A stretch of 64,000 nucleotides of DNA from a virus. The first letter of the stretch is position 1; the number at the start of each line of letters is the position of its first letter. Shown piece after piece: positions 16,201 through 23,157 of the stretch. The stretch covers positions 186,001-250,000 of IMG/VR virus record IMGVR_UViG_3300023174_000040, one strand, 5' to 3'. The position numbers were made by a program, and so were the translations under genes. Below the pieces are notes generated by a model. It was not told the DNA's origin and did not search any database. It saw nothing but the letters and a program-made list of their open reading frames with translations.

Positions 16201-16387
16201 AACTTATAGTGAGTCGTTCATTCGTGCCAATTACTACACAGCTGATAATTTCAGTTTAACAATAACTGAATCTTATAGTTTGGTTGATTCCAACGATCCT
16301 TTAAATCCTAGTGTGTATTCGATCTCAGCAGATGGCAGTGGTATAAAGGATGGGATTAGCGCTGCTCCACCTGAATATTGGGGATGA
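13295..16387 (+). CDS. Second large delta-60 adhesin with poly-Thr linker
   Basis: 1030 residues, paralogous to the 5502 protein without its lectin-like N-terminus. Residues about 40-460 carry delta-60 repeats (DGKILVGGNF...RLNTDGSIDQTF; DGKILVGGFF...RLNTDGTLDSSF). Residues about 520-710 are the shared domain (ATPSTHTQA... DYFGEGSSYFTNMYPGLFVL... KKFLDVI). A short Cys segment (CGSTNCDTNIRC) and an extreme Thr/Val-Ala-Pro linker (about 787-870) lead to a 160-residue C-terminal domain that may bind the receptor. The stop overlaps the next ATG (ATGA). An elongated surface adhesin is the best reading. Confidence 0.7.
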   Translation: MTNINKNLSNLNSKYHEITNSIDNLFYFSDDPAVSDLGSTNVSSISVQSDGKLILAGVFGEDIRGAWGTTFFFEHGYGVIRINQDGTVDETFQAPQFGDYFNYGEGSNGAGGGGQSLSTAIQSDGKILVGGNFGFIAASGDVEHRNIVRLNTDGSIDQTFSVSFDYSIHQLNITEDDSIIVNSWADPFNTHTNNYENNSVSTPVASVCKILSDANADVPGELDLTFNSNFLDLYDSGSNYQFNTNNTEIAKVLSNGKILIPTYSELLSKTILILMNSDASDAVEIDISINADGPFPGIFCFHEESNGDVLIGGYFNLLNGEDGNSRYDLMRLKSDGNGGFQGFDMDFAPGFEIGDGIDWLPRGVYAIDTQDDGKILVGGFFNNLLYGQELIPSRNMCRLNTDGTLDSSFATSTSFDFGVTQIKYLGDNSIWAAGLFSKPRRNIVKLNHLGVPGSFGLPIEVNTLGIKDGGNDLYDWGNFINTDVHLYVIDENEEVVPPYSDLKEGGIFGQDSYEPGVTFYATPSTHTQAAYQSNYDFDNIYYYDYKPTVFDGEVKSGTDYFGEGSSYFTNMYPGLFVLIARNVNIGEFSITGAAGNGNRLTSADVFEVNSRNKNYSCYLKCTFNAPTANPLDDPSLSHIIIVPGSPDGITQLYDETSEFDDHCLQGLSDRKDIYYLIVSLGNNTELTTENATIVAKKFLDVIYDEVEPKSCGSTNCDTNIRCLKHNKDLKIGSTLNSCGCSTWKYVDPGTKLKGSLSSRSSKKGAWIPAITVCSQVLYSYPSKVVSSTGTTTTVAPTTTTTTTTTTTTTTVAPTTTTVAPTTTTTTTTTTTTTTTTTTTTTTTTTTTTTVAPTTTTTTTTTTTTTTVAPTTLQLTSYLMWMNGLDVEYRSGSVYNKYEYMSRYGGSLSWSISNLVINGQQIVGGGSEYNRTINAGSTVYRDDGNGVGIANCVDMLNVIMDDFELTTRFETYSESFIRANYYTADNFSLTITESYSLVDSNDPLNPSVYSISADGSGIKDGISAAPPEYWG
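15660..15906 (+). repeat. Minisatellite encoding a poly-Thr linker
   Basis: About 245 bases of near-perfect tandem ACAACCACAACTACA units (15 bp, five Thr codons), interrupted by ACAGTAGCCCCA or ACAGTGGCCCCA (Thr-Val-Ala-Pro). The unit number is likely to vary through slippage or recombination, changing linker length in the adhesin. The reverse frame is an open poly-Val shadow with no reality. Confidence 0.85.
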
Positions 16388-16854
16388 TTTTGATCATGGA
16401 AATAGGAAAAAACTATACTGAAAAAGAATTATTCGATATTTACGGCCCTTTTTGGATGAAAAAACTAAATTTATCTAAAATCCCAGTAATAAAGAATAAA
16501 AAAGAAGTTTTTAATTTCCAGGATTTTGAAGAAGAATCAAAAGAAGTATACATAAAAATTAAAACATATATTGAACAATATAATCAAAATCAAAACATAA
16601 ATTTATGGGCAATAGGTTCACGTGTAATAGGGTCTTGGAAAACTAGGGCCGAGGCTGAACAGTTGGCCAAAGATTATAATACTAAAAAAATAAAGTATAG
16701 TGACTATGATTTTTTAACCGATGCTGAATTTTTACCTTCTAATAAGAATATAGAAAAATTTTTAGGAGAAAATATATTGGTAGATGGTCGTAAAGTAGAA
16801 AATATTGAAAAGATTTTTTGGAGAGCCATTTTAATTGAAGCTATCCCTGTCTAG
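16384..16854 (+). CDS. Minimal nucleotidyltransferase-fold protein
   Basis: The ATG at 16384 overlaps the stop of the adhesin gene (ATGA), pointing to translational coupling. The residues WAIGSRVIGSWKT (about 77-89) and YSDYDFLTD (about 107-115) form the GSxxxG...SDxDF signature of the polymerase-beta nucleotidyltransferase fold. Between them is an acidic insert with AEQLAKDY. The N-terminus (MEIGKNYTEKELFDIYGPFW) is helical. It may transfer a nucleotide to a small molecule or protein; substrate unknown. It may share a role with the NTase-like gene at 12743. Confidence 0.6.
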   Translation: MILIMEIGKNYTEKELFDIYGPFWMKKLNLSKIPVIKNKKEVFNFQDFEEESKEVYIKIKTYIEQYNQNQNINLWAIGSRVIGSWKTRAEAEQLAKDYNTKKIKYSDYDFLTDAEFLPSNKNIEKFLGENILVDGRKVENIEKIFWRAILIEAIPV

Positions 16855-16899
16855 CCTACTTAGAATCAGTTGTGACTCACCGGCAATCAATCAATCTAT

Positions 16900-17847
16900 T
16901 CAATCAGCTGCTATTGGGGATCCGTCTTCGGCGGAGATTACGTCTCTATTCTCGGCCAAAATCCTTGTTACTGGGCTGCCAACATGTGTTGTGCTTAATC
17001 TTAAATTTAATATTTGTTTTGGAAGTCTATATAATGGTCTTTTCCAAAATCTATGGTTCACGTTCTTTGTCAGCTTGTTATGGCCATGAGATCTAATAAT
17101 TTTGGTTTGAGATAACGGAGAAGCCGTAGTTGTGGTGGTTGTTGTGGTTGTGGTTGTTATAGTCTCTTCACATAAAAAACTTGAACCTTCCCAAGAAACC
17201 GATCCGTTGTTAGTGGCAATCTTTCCAAGTCCGCTACTATCATCTAGATAAGCCCCAGAACTATTAGTCAGCAATAAAAGTTTGGTGCCAGTTACAACAG
17301 GTAATTCAGAAGTTGGAACTGTTATTGAGCTCTGTGTTCCGTCGTATACCGAGTTTCCCTTGACCCATCTAAAATTGGTTATTTTACCATTCCAGTAATT
17401 TCCGCTACCGTATCCTATTTGTAATTGATCACTTGAATTTGTTACGTTGTTAGGTGTTGAGACATTTAATATTCTAGTTCCATTTTTATAGACAGAGGAG
17501 ACTCCGCTTTGTCTTACCACTGCAAAGTGGACCCATTGATTTAAATAATTTGATAAAATTACTGGACCATAGTACACACTCCCGTTATTTACCCAAAGTA
17601 AAAAATTGCCACTTTCAATACTTACAGCTATTGAGTGAGTGTTCCACTCGCCCACTTGAAATAATCTGCTATAACTTGGCGGTGATGCTTGTGTTTGATA
17701 TTGCCACCATTCGATGCAAAAATCTCCTGCACCCAAAGCCCAATCATTGCTACCAGCATAAGAAATATACTTGCCACTGGCCCCAAATACAAGGCTACCA
17801 TGGTTACATTCTGATAGGGCTCTGATGGATTTTGGTTGTTTTGACAT
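16900..17847 (-). CDS. LamG/concanavalin-type structural protein (315 aa)
   Basis: Residues about 15-205 form a laminin-G-like lectin domain (GSNDWALGAGDFCIEWWQYQ; WVHFAVVRQSGVSSVYKNGT; NGKITNFRWVKGNSVYDGT; TKLLLLTNSSGAYLDDSSG), a fold common in phage fibres and head or tail decorations. A short poly-Thr linker follows, then a basic C-terminus (SHGHNKLTKNVNHRFWKRP). The gene begins after a strong GGAGG ribosome-binding site and is the second of a minus-strand pair with 17884-18696. Sugar binding at the virion surface is the likely role. Confidence 0.7.
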   Translation of the reverse strand: MSKQPKSIRALSECNHGSLVFGASGKYISYAGSNDWALGAGDFCIEWWQYQTQASPPSYSRLFQVGEWNTHSIAVSIESGNFLLWVNNGSVYYGPVILSNYLNQWVHFAVVRQSGVSSVYKNGTRILNVSTPNNVTNSSDQLQIGYGSGNYWNGKITNFRWVKGNSVYDGTQSSITVPTSELPVVTGTKLLLLTNSSGAYLDDSSGLGKIATNNGSVSWEGSSFLCEETITTTTTTTTTTTASPLSQTKIIRSHGHNKLTKNVNHRFWKRPLYRLPKQILNLRLSTTHVGSPVTRILAENRDVISAEDGSPIAAD

Positions 17848-17883
17848 ATTTTAAAACCTCCATGAAAAGATTTTTAGGAGGCG

Positions 17884-18696
17884 TTATGGAATAACCAAAT
17901 CGGCATCGGCCAACACATATGGAATCTCTGTTACAGTATTCGGATTGACGTTGGTTCCAGAGTATGTGTAGGTTATCTTTCTGGCAAATGCCCCAGCAAC
18001 AGCACCGGTGGGATACTCTATTATTTGTGTTATTCTATCGCTGCCGTCAACAGTTAATTTTTGGCAAGTAAACAGTCCAGATGCTCTGCCTGCTATCAAT
18101 TCCCAGTCTTGTTTCATATCGGAAGGCGAGAATCCGGCACTCTCTATGATATCTTGATCTGCAGAATCATTTTCATCAAGAAGAACGAGTTGGCCAGCAG
18201 AATCAGGAAAATTAAATCTATTTTCAATTGTGTGTCTTGCAAAATAAGAAGGCAATTCAGAGACGCCAGCTTTTTTATTGAATCTCAAAGATAGTTCGGC
18301 CCCAGTATTACTTATCCATAACTTTATTTCTCTTGTATTTCTATTTGGTTTAGCAGTAATAACTACAGCGGATCCATTTACATTGGCATAAAACATGCTT
18401 GAGAATGTTTCATCAGAGTTTAATGCATTACAAACTTCACTTGCTGTAGTGGCCGATGAATTTGCTCCCGACACATCAATTGAAAGAGCTGAGTAATTTT
18501 TAAATTCAGTGTCATATGCGTAATTTAATGTCAAAATTTCTTTACCGTCTAAATCCCATGGACCAACATTATAAGTTGATTGAAAATTAGAGCTATTTTG
18601 ATTTGCAGGACATGTGAATGTTAGTGAATATTTCTTATCGTCTAAGGTCCAGTTTCCCCTAAATTCCGAATTAAATAAATTTTGAAAAAAAGACAT
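17884..18696 (-). CDS. Putative virion structural protein (270 aa)
   Basis: Starts MSFFQNLFNSEFRGNWTLDD after a GAGG site. The whole protein is beta-rich, with repeats of polar strands (SLTFTCPANQNSSNFQSTYN; YSALSIDVSGANSS; RKITYTYSGTNVN) and very few charged clusters, as in phage tail or decoration proteins. It is upstream of and co-directional with the LamG-like gene. No specific family recognised. Confidence 0.55.
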   Translation of the reverse strand: MSFFQNLFNSEFRGNWTLDDKKYSLTFTCPANQNSSNFQSTYNVGPWDLDGKEILTLNYAYDTEFKNYSALSIDVSGANSSATTASEVCNALNSDETFSSMFYANVNGSAVVITAKPNRNTREIKLWISNTGAELSLRFNKKAGVSELPSYFARHTIENRFNFPDSAGQLVLLDENDSADQDIIESAGFSPSDMKQDWELIAGRASGLFTCQKLTVDGSDRITQIIEYPTGAVAGAFARKITYTYSGTNVNPNTVTEIPYVLADADLVIP

Positions 18697-18759
18697 TTTT
18701 ATCCTCTGTTTTGCTTTGATTGTATAAGATGCTTAATCTTATATAGTAATATTTTAGAG

Positions 18760-18774
18760 AATATTCAATTGATT
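18760..18774 (+). repeat. 15-bp direct repeat (partner at 19456-19470)
   Basis: AATATTCAATTGATT occurs here and again in the same orientation at 19456-19470. The two copies flank the single gene at 18765-19394, and the first copy includes its stop codon. This may be the scar of a one-gene insertion or a recombination site; chance similarity in AT-rich DNA is possible. Confidence 0.4.
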
Positions 18775-19394
18775 GGTATGCTAATTATGGCATTTTGGCC
18801 TTTAGTTGCTTCTAAAATATTATTCTTTAAGTTCTCGACTTCTTTCATATTGTTTTCATCAACTTTTTTATCCATATTCTTAATAAAAAACTTTGGAATC
18901 ATTTTCTTTACCAAGAGTTTACTCTCGATTTCAACTAAGGTTTTATCTTTTTGGTCTTCTTCAAAGAATTTTATAGTTCTTTCACATACAATTATGTTCT
19001 TGCCAGGTGAAACTAGACTAGTTTTTATGATCATAACGTTGTTTTTTAGATTAATATCTTGATAAAACTCTAATTTTTGTTTGCCCAAGTCGCTATCCTT
19101 GGTCTCAATAGTAAAAATTAATCTTCCATCAACGTTCCATTGTCTTGGTTTGCGGATTCTCACCACTTCAAGGTTTAAATACTCCCATTTTTTGTCCAGT
19201 AGAACAGCATTGTTTTGCTCAACTATTTTTTCTAGTGAATTTTTTGTTGAAAAATCCTTCAAAACACTAAGATAGGGCTTATTTACCTCAAAAGATTGCT
19301 TGATATTGCTCTGTTTGGTGTGATTTTCATTTAAAAAACACAAAATTGCACAAGAAATCAACAAAATTAAGACTAAGCTCTTGAAAATTTTCAT
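18765..19394 (-). CDS. Secreted or lipid-anchored hypothetical protein
   Basis: The N-terminus MKIFKSLVLILLISCAILCF is a signal sequence with a possible lipobox (LISC, Cys15), although the hydrophobic run continues past the Cys, so a plain membrane anchor is also possible. The remaining 180 residues are charged (LEKIVEQNNAVLLDKKWEYL; ISLEVV-type strands) and would lie in the periplasm. An AAAGGA ribosome-binding site precedes the start. The gene is flanked by 15-bp direct repeats. Function unknown. Confidence 0.6.
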   Translation of the reverse strand: MKIFKSLVLILLISCAILCFLNENHTKQSNIKQSFEVNKPYLSVLKDFSTKNSLEKIVEQNNAVLLDKKWEYLNLEVVRIRKPRQWNVDGRLIFTIETKDSDLGKQKLEFYQDINLKNNVMIIKTSLVSPGKNIIVCERTIKFFEEDQKDKTLVEIESKLLVKKMIPKFFIKNMDKKVDENNMKEVENLKNNILEATKGQNAIISIPIN

Positions 19395-19545
19395 TTTTTA
19401 TCCTTTTTTGGCCTATGTAAAGCAATTTTACTTTTATATTTGTATATTTTAAGCTAATATTCAATTGATTTTAGTGATTTTGATCAATTTTATTACTATT
19501 TCCATAGTATATATTGGAAACCATCAAATGTTGAGCAAAAATAAC

Positions 19546-20778
19546 ATGAAATTCAAAAATTGGCTACTAAAAGAGGAAGAACAGTACCATGCAATGAGTG
19601 CTTCCATACCAATGCCATCAGAAGTAGATATTTTAAGTGACATATTTAAAAAATTTGGAGCAAAATTATACGCAGTTGGTGGCGCAATAAGAGATTACTT
19701 GTATCACATATTTCATCAAAAGCATGTTCCGTATAATCCGAAAGATGTTGACCTGGCAACGGATCAAACACCGGATCAGGTGATCAAAATACTGAGTTCT
19801 AAAGAAGCAGTAGAGAATGGAATAAAAGTTTTTCCAAAAGGAGAAAGTTTTGGTGTAATAAGTGCCATTATAAATGGAAAAGAATTCGAAATAGCAACAT
19901 TCAGGACCGAGTTTTACGATCCAGAAAAAGGAGATGGAAGAAGACCCGATAAAGTCTCATATAGCAGCCCGGGTTTGGATGCAAAACGCAGAGATCTCAA
20001 CATTAACGCCCTCTTTTATGATTTAAAAGATAAGCAAATCCGTGATTATAACCTCGATCACAAAGGAGAGGGCGAGGGATTCAAAGATATAAAGAATCTT
20101 TCTGTTAGAAGTGTTGGTGATCCCGAGGAAAGATTCAGAGAGGATAAACTTAGAGTGTTGAGACTTGTTAGATTCTTCTCTAGATTCAACGATGACATTA
20201 TTACAAGTCATTTAGATCAAAAAACAATAAGTGCAGTTGAGAAATTCAAAGATTTAAAAGGTGTTAGTGGAGAAAGAATTGCAAATGAATTTTTGTCGGG
20301 GTTGAGTAAATGCAAGAATATTAAAAATTATATTATGAACTATAAGGCGTTAGATTTATTGTCAACAATTTTTCCCGGATTGAATGTTGATTTAAGCTCA
20401 GAGATAGATTCTCACGATCCAATTGCGGTGATGAGTCTAATTTTTAAAAATAATGATCCAAATAAATTAAGATCAAAACTAAATGAATTAAAATATTCAA
20501 ATGAAATAGCAGACACAGTTGCGTTTATTCTAAAAGTAGCTTATGATTTAAATAAATCCAATATCATAAGAATGATAAGGATGAGGGATAATTTAAGCGA
20601 CAAGCTTAAAAAATCTTTTATGGAATTTGGTAAGATAAGTGGTCTACAGAGAGAGATCAAATATTTTTTAATGTATAAGCAAGTCACAAAATCAGAAGAT
20701 TATATGCATTTAAAAGGAAAAGAAATAAGCGACAGAATGAATGATGATGAATATTCTAATTTTAGAAATAATACATAA
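19546..20778 (+). CDS. Leader-bearing CCA-adding/poly(A)-polymerase-like nucleotidyltransferase
   Basis: The ATG at 19546 gives a capsid-targeting-like leader (MKFKNWLLKEEEQ, L-K-E cut site); the frame can be extended upstream to 19465. The class II tRNA nucleotidyltransferase signature is clear: LYAVGGAIRDYL (about residue 42), KDVDLATDQTPD, FEIATFRTEFY and RRDLNINALFYD, then a basic helical region (EERFREDKLRVLRLVRFFSR). The 410-residue length fits the family. It could add CCA to tRNA or tails to RNA. A paralogue with a leader is at 46139. Packaging in the virion would deliver it at infection, which is inferred. Confidence 0.78.
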   Translation: MKFKNWLLKEEEQYHAMSASIPMPSEVDILSDIFKKFGAKLYAVGGAIRDYLYHIFHQKHVPYNPKDVDLATDQTPDQVIKILSSKEAVENGIKVFPKGESFGVISAIINGKEFEIATFRTEFYDPEKGDGRRPDKVSYSSPGLDAKRRDLNINALFYDLKDKQIRDYNLDHKGEGEGFKDIKNLSVRSVGDPEERFREDKLRVLRLVRFFSRFNDDIITSHLDQKTISAVEKFKDLKGVSGERIANEFLSGLSKCKNIKNYIMNYKALDLLSTIFPGLNVDLSSEIDSHDPIAVMSLIFKNNDPNKLRSKLNELKYSNEIADTVAFILKVAYDLNKSNIIRMIRMRDNLSDKLKKSFMEFGKISGLQREIKYFLMYKQVTKSEDYMHLKGKEISDRMNDDEYSNFRNNT

Positions 20779-20783
20779 TTTAT

Positions 20784-20987
20784 ATGAATAATTTAATTTA
20801 CACGTTACCGATAATAGTTTTCTTTTCTTGTCTTTTTTCTTACTTGTATTTAAATCATCAGAAGAAGAAATCATTTGTAATAGCAGGAGGATGCACAATT
20901 GGGGTAATTACTATGATCATGGTAATATCTGCAATATGCTCCATAATACAATTCTTCTGGTTTGTATACCGAAATATATTTTACTAG
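20784..20987 (+). CDS. Small two-helix membrane protein (67 aa)
   Basis: Starts MNNLIYTLPIIVFFSCLFSY, then a basic turn (LNHQKKKSF) and a second long hydrophobic helix (GGCTIGVITMIMVISAICSI). N- and C-termini would be on the same side. It lies 5 bases behind the nucleotidyltransferase gene and is followed by a promoter-like sequence. Holin-like in size and topology, but no lysis genes are adjacent, so the function stays open. Confidence 0.55.
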   Translation: MNNLIYTLPIIVFFSCLFSYLYLNHQKKKSFVIAGGCTIGVITMIMVISAICSIIQFFWFVYRNIFY

Positions 20988-21016
20988 TTGACTGTTTGTC
21001 AATAAACATATAGAAT
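20988..21016 (+). promoter_or_regulatory. Sigma-70-like promoter abutting a start codon
   Basis: TTGACT (20988-20993), a 17-base spacer and TAGAAT (21011-21016). The predicted first base lies at or within 2 bases of the ATG at 21024, so the transcript would have almost no leader. Confidence 0.4.
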
Positions 21017-21023
21017 TATATTC

Positions 21024-21674
21024 ATGAATATTGAATATAGTTTAAAACAAATATATCCAAGAATTTTTGCGGTAATTATAAAAGATAATTACGATAGAGC
21101 AAATTTATTCTGCCGTGTCCAAGAATATTATGAATCAAAAAATGAAGAGTTCGCCGGCAAGGCATTCTCTATTTTTGATTATTATAGATGGTATAGTAAA
21201 AAGCACGGGGACAGTTTCACCTATGCTTCTGACTGGTCTGGTTTTAATTTACCTTTAAAGACCGCTGTAGACTGTCAGAAAAAAAGTGTTGTTGAGACTC
21301 CATATGATTTGATAATGAATGAAATACTAAGAAAAATATCAAGTATAAACAAAAAAGAAATAGGATATATTATAGGAATCAGATCACTTAACAGCGTCAC
21401 ATTTAGACATGAGCTTTGTCATGCATTTTATTATTCTGATGAGGCTTATAAAAATCAGATGGACGATATAACCAACACAATAAGTAAAAAAGATTTCAAT
21501 AAAATGAAAAAATGTTTAACCGACCTTGGATATAATCCCAAAGTTATTAAAGATGAAATTCAAGCATATATGGCTACAGAAATGGATGCTGAGTTATGCA
21601 AGAGCGTCAGAACAAAAAAAGAACTGCACAATAAATATAAAAAAGTTTTTAAACTATTCTTGACTAGGTATTAA
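21024..21674 (+). CDS. HExxH zinc metalloprotease-like protein
   Basis: 216 residues with a zincin motif HELCH (His129, Glu130, His133) inside VTFRHELCHAFYYSDEAYK and a downstream KDEIQAYMATE, where Glu178 could be the third zinc ligand. The rest is charged and helical with no signal peptide, so it would act in the cytoplasm. Substrate unknown. It converges with the caspase-like gene, overlapping it by 21 bases. A sigma-70-like promoter ends directly before the start codon. Confidence 0.65.
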   Translation: MNIEYSLKQIYPRIFAVIIKDNYDRANLFCRVQEYYESKNEEFAGKAFSIFDYYRWYSKKHGDSFTYASDWSGFNLPLKTAVDCQKKSVVETPYDLIMNEILRKISSINKKEIGYIIGIRSLNSVTFRHELCHAFYYSDEAYKNQMDDITNTISKKDFNKMKKCLTDLGYNPKVIKDEIQAYMATEMDAELCKSVRTKKELHNKYKKVFKLFLTRY

Positions 21675-22592
21675 AATATTTCCCTTACCTGGGATTTTTT
21701 CTCTTGTTTTATAGTCATATATTGGTATTTCTTCTGCTGGGTAGTTTCTGAATAAAAATTCATTTAACATACTTTTATCAGGTACGACTTTATAATATGG
21801 TTGCTGTCCGGATTGAGAGTGACTATCTGCAAACATTTTCAAAAATTGTCCCACTGTTACATCTCTGTTATTTTTTACTTTATCGAAAGTTATTTTTAGT
21901 CTACTTGCAAAAACACCTCTTATGGATAAATCTTCTACGCTAGACGAGCTTATAATAAGAGCTTCTTCATATGCTCCGCTGTCCTCGCCATAGTCTACAT
22001 CGTTATTCTTCAGAATATCAAATATTCCAATAAACGGTCTTGTGTTGCTCCTATACTCTTTTGGAAGTTCGGGGAGCACCGATGCAGGTTTTGCACTTTG
22101 AAGATTCCTAAGTAATTCTCCATTAACATCAAATCCTTCCTGTATCCCTCCTGCAGCATGGCATGTATCGATAAGAACGACCAATCTCTTTACTTTTTTT
22201 ACAGATGCTATTGCCTTTAAAGCTTTGCTAAATTTAAAACTTCCTCCAGCAGCTGTCATTGCAAAATTTTGATTACTACCTCCTCCGTGGCTATTCAAAT
22301 AAAGCAATAGAGTTCCATTATTGCTTAACTTACCTGTTAGTTCTGATATTCTTTTATATATCTCGGCGGAACTAACGTTATGGTATTTCTCTGCCTTGAA
22401 TCCTAATTTACCATCAGAGAAAACTCCGTCTATTAATTCGAGGTTTTTCAGCCTGCCATTTTCATTGGTCATTGTAAATAACCCTGCGAGATTGCTTTCG
22501 CCATAATCAAAAGATAATCCTGTTTCTTTGACTTCAGCAAATAGACTAGAAGAGGCTAATAAGAATATAATTAAATAAATTAAGGTTTTCAT
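21654..22592 (-). CDS. Secreted caspase-fold (C14-like) protein
   Basis: A clear Sec signal peptide, MKTLIYLIIFLLASSSLFA, precedes a 290-residue body. The caspase-fold dyad is present: LLLYLNSHGGG (His102) and LVVLIDTCHAAGG (Cys144 in DTCHA), with a typical 40-residue gap between them and hydrophobic strands before each. A later strand EEALIISSSSVEDLSIRGVF fits the caspase 'sSs..e.s.e' strand after the Cys. It would act in the periplasm or outside the cell. Phage-encoded secreted caspase-like proteins are unusual; the target is unknown. Confidence 0.72.
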   Translation of the reverse strand: MKTLIYLIIFLLASSSLFAEVKETGLSFDYGESNLAGLFTMTNENGRLKNLELIDGVFSDGKLGFKAEKYHNVSSAEIYKRISELTGKLSNNGTLLLYLNSHGGGSNQNFAMTAAGGSFKFSKALKAIASVKKVKRLVVLIDTCHAAGGIQEGFDVNGELLRNLQSAKPASVLPELPKEYRSNTRPFIGIFDILKNNDVDYGEDSGAYEEALIISSSSVEDLSIRGVFASRLKITFDKVKNNRDVTVGQFLKMFADSHSQSGQQPYYKVVPDKSMLNEFLFRNYPAEEIPIYDYKTREKIPGKGNILIPSQE

Positions 22593-22605
22593 ATAATAGT
22601 ATAGT

Positions 22606-22637
22606 AAAAAAAACAGGAAAGCATTTCTGCTTTCCTG
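22606..22637 (-). terminator. Rho-independent terminator on the minus strand
   Basis: A perfect 10-bp hairpin (CAGGAAAGCA with TGCTTTCCTG, 4-base loop, 22614-22637) is followed on the minus strand by eight T residues (22613-22606). It would stop transcription of the 24291-23123 operon after it passes antisense through the channel gene and before the caspase-like gene. Confidence 0.75.
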
Positions 22638-22640
22638 CCA

Positions 22641-22671
22641 AGGTCAACACCTTTGTTCCCATACCCGGAAC
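22641..22671 (+). other. Two further small hairpins before the channel gene
   Basis: AAGGTCAACACCTT (5-bp stem, 22641-22654) and GTTCCCATACCCGGAAC (5-bp stem, 22655-22671) stand directly beside the terminator hairpin, in the leader of the MscL-like gene. Three stems in a row suggest a structured 5' leader, but no known riboswitch is recognised. Confidence 0.35.
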
Positions 22672-22704
22672 ACCAAACAATGTTGTATGTTAATATATAG
22701 TAGT

Positions 22705-23157
22705 ATGGATGAAAGAGATTTTCTCAATAGTAAAAATATAAAGGAATATAGAGACTTCGCATTTCGTGAAGATATGATGAAGTTTGCTGTTGGGGTTATA
22801 CTTGGAAATTCTTTCAATAAAGTTATAAATGGAATATCTGACTATCTATTAATGCCTATTTTTAAGTTTTTAGTTTCAAAGACAGGAGATGGATGGAGAA
22901 ACTGGGCATTCATTCCGTTTAACGGACTTGAGTTTGAAGTGGGAAGAATGATAGGTGTGCTTGTAGATTTTCTTTTAATTTCTTTTATTTTGTATTTAAT
23001 TTGTCAAAAGGGATTGGGTAGATTAAAAAGAAAAGAAGAGCCCGCAAAAGGTAAAAAATGTGAGTATTGTTGCAAAGAAATAGACACTGAAGCGAAAAAA
23101 TGTCCTTATTGCACCTCTGACGTCACATTACAAACATCAATCCCTCAAGACCATTGA
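22705..23157 (+). CDS. mscL: MscL-like mechanosensitive channel with C-terminal zinc ribbon
   Basis: Start taken at the ATG at 22705 (MDERDFLNSKNIKEYRDFAF). The first helix FAVGVILGNSFNKVINGISDYLLMPIF matches TM1 of MscL, including the glycine-rich pore pattern and the conserved MP; GVLVDFLLISFILYLICQKG matches TM2, followed by the basic RLKRKEE cluster. Instead of the usual cytoplasmic helix, the C-terminus has two CxxC pairs (CEYCCKEI...KCPYC), a zinc ribbon. Length 150 against about 136 in E. coli. It would form a pentameric inner-membrane channel opened by tension. Role in infection unknown. Confidence 0.82.
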   Translation: MDERDFLNSKNIKEYRDFAFREDMMKFAVGVILGNSFNKVINGISDYLLMPIFKFLVSKTGDGWRNWAFIPFNGLEFEVGRMIGVLVDFLLISFILYLICQKGLGRLKRKEEPAKGKKCEYCCKEIDTEAKKCPYCTSDVTLQTSIPQDH

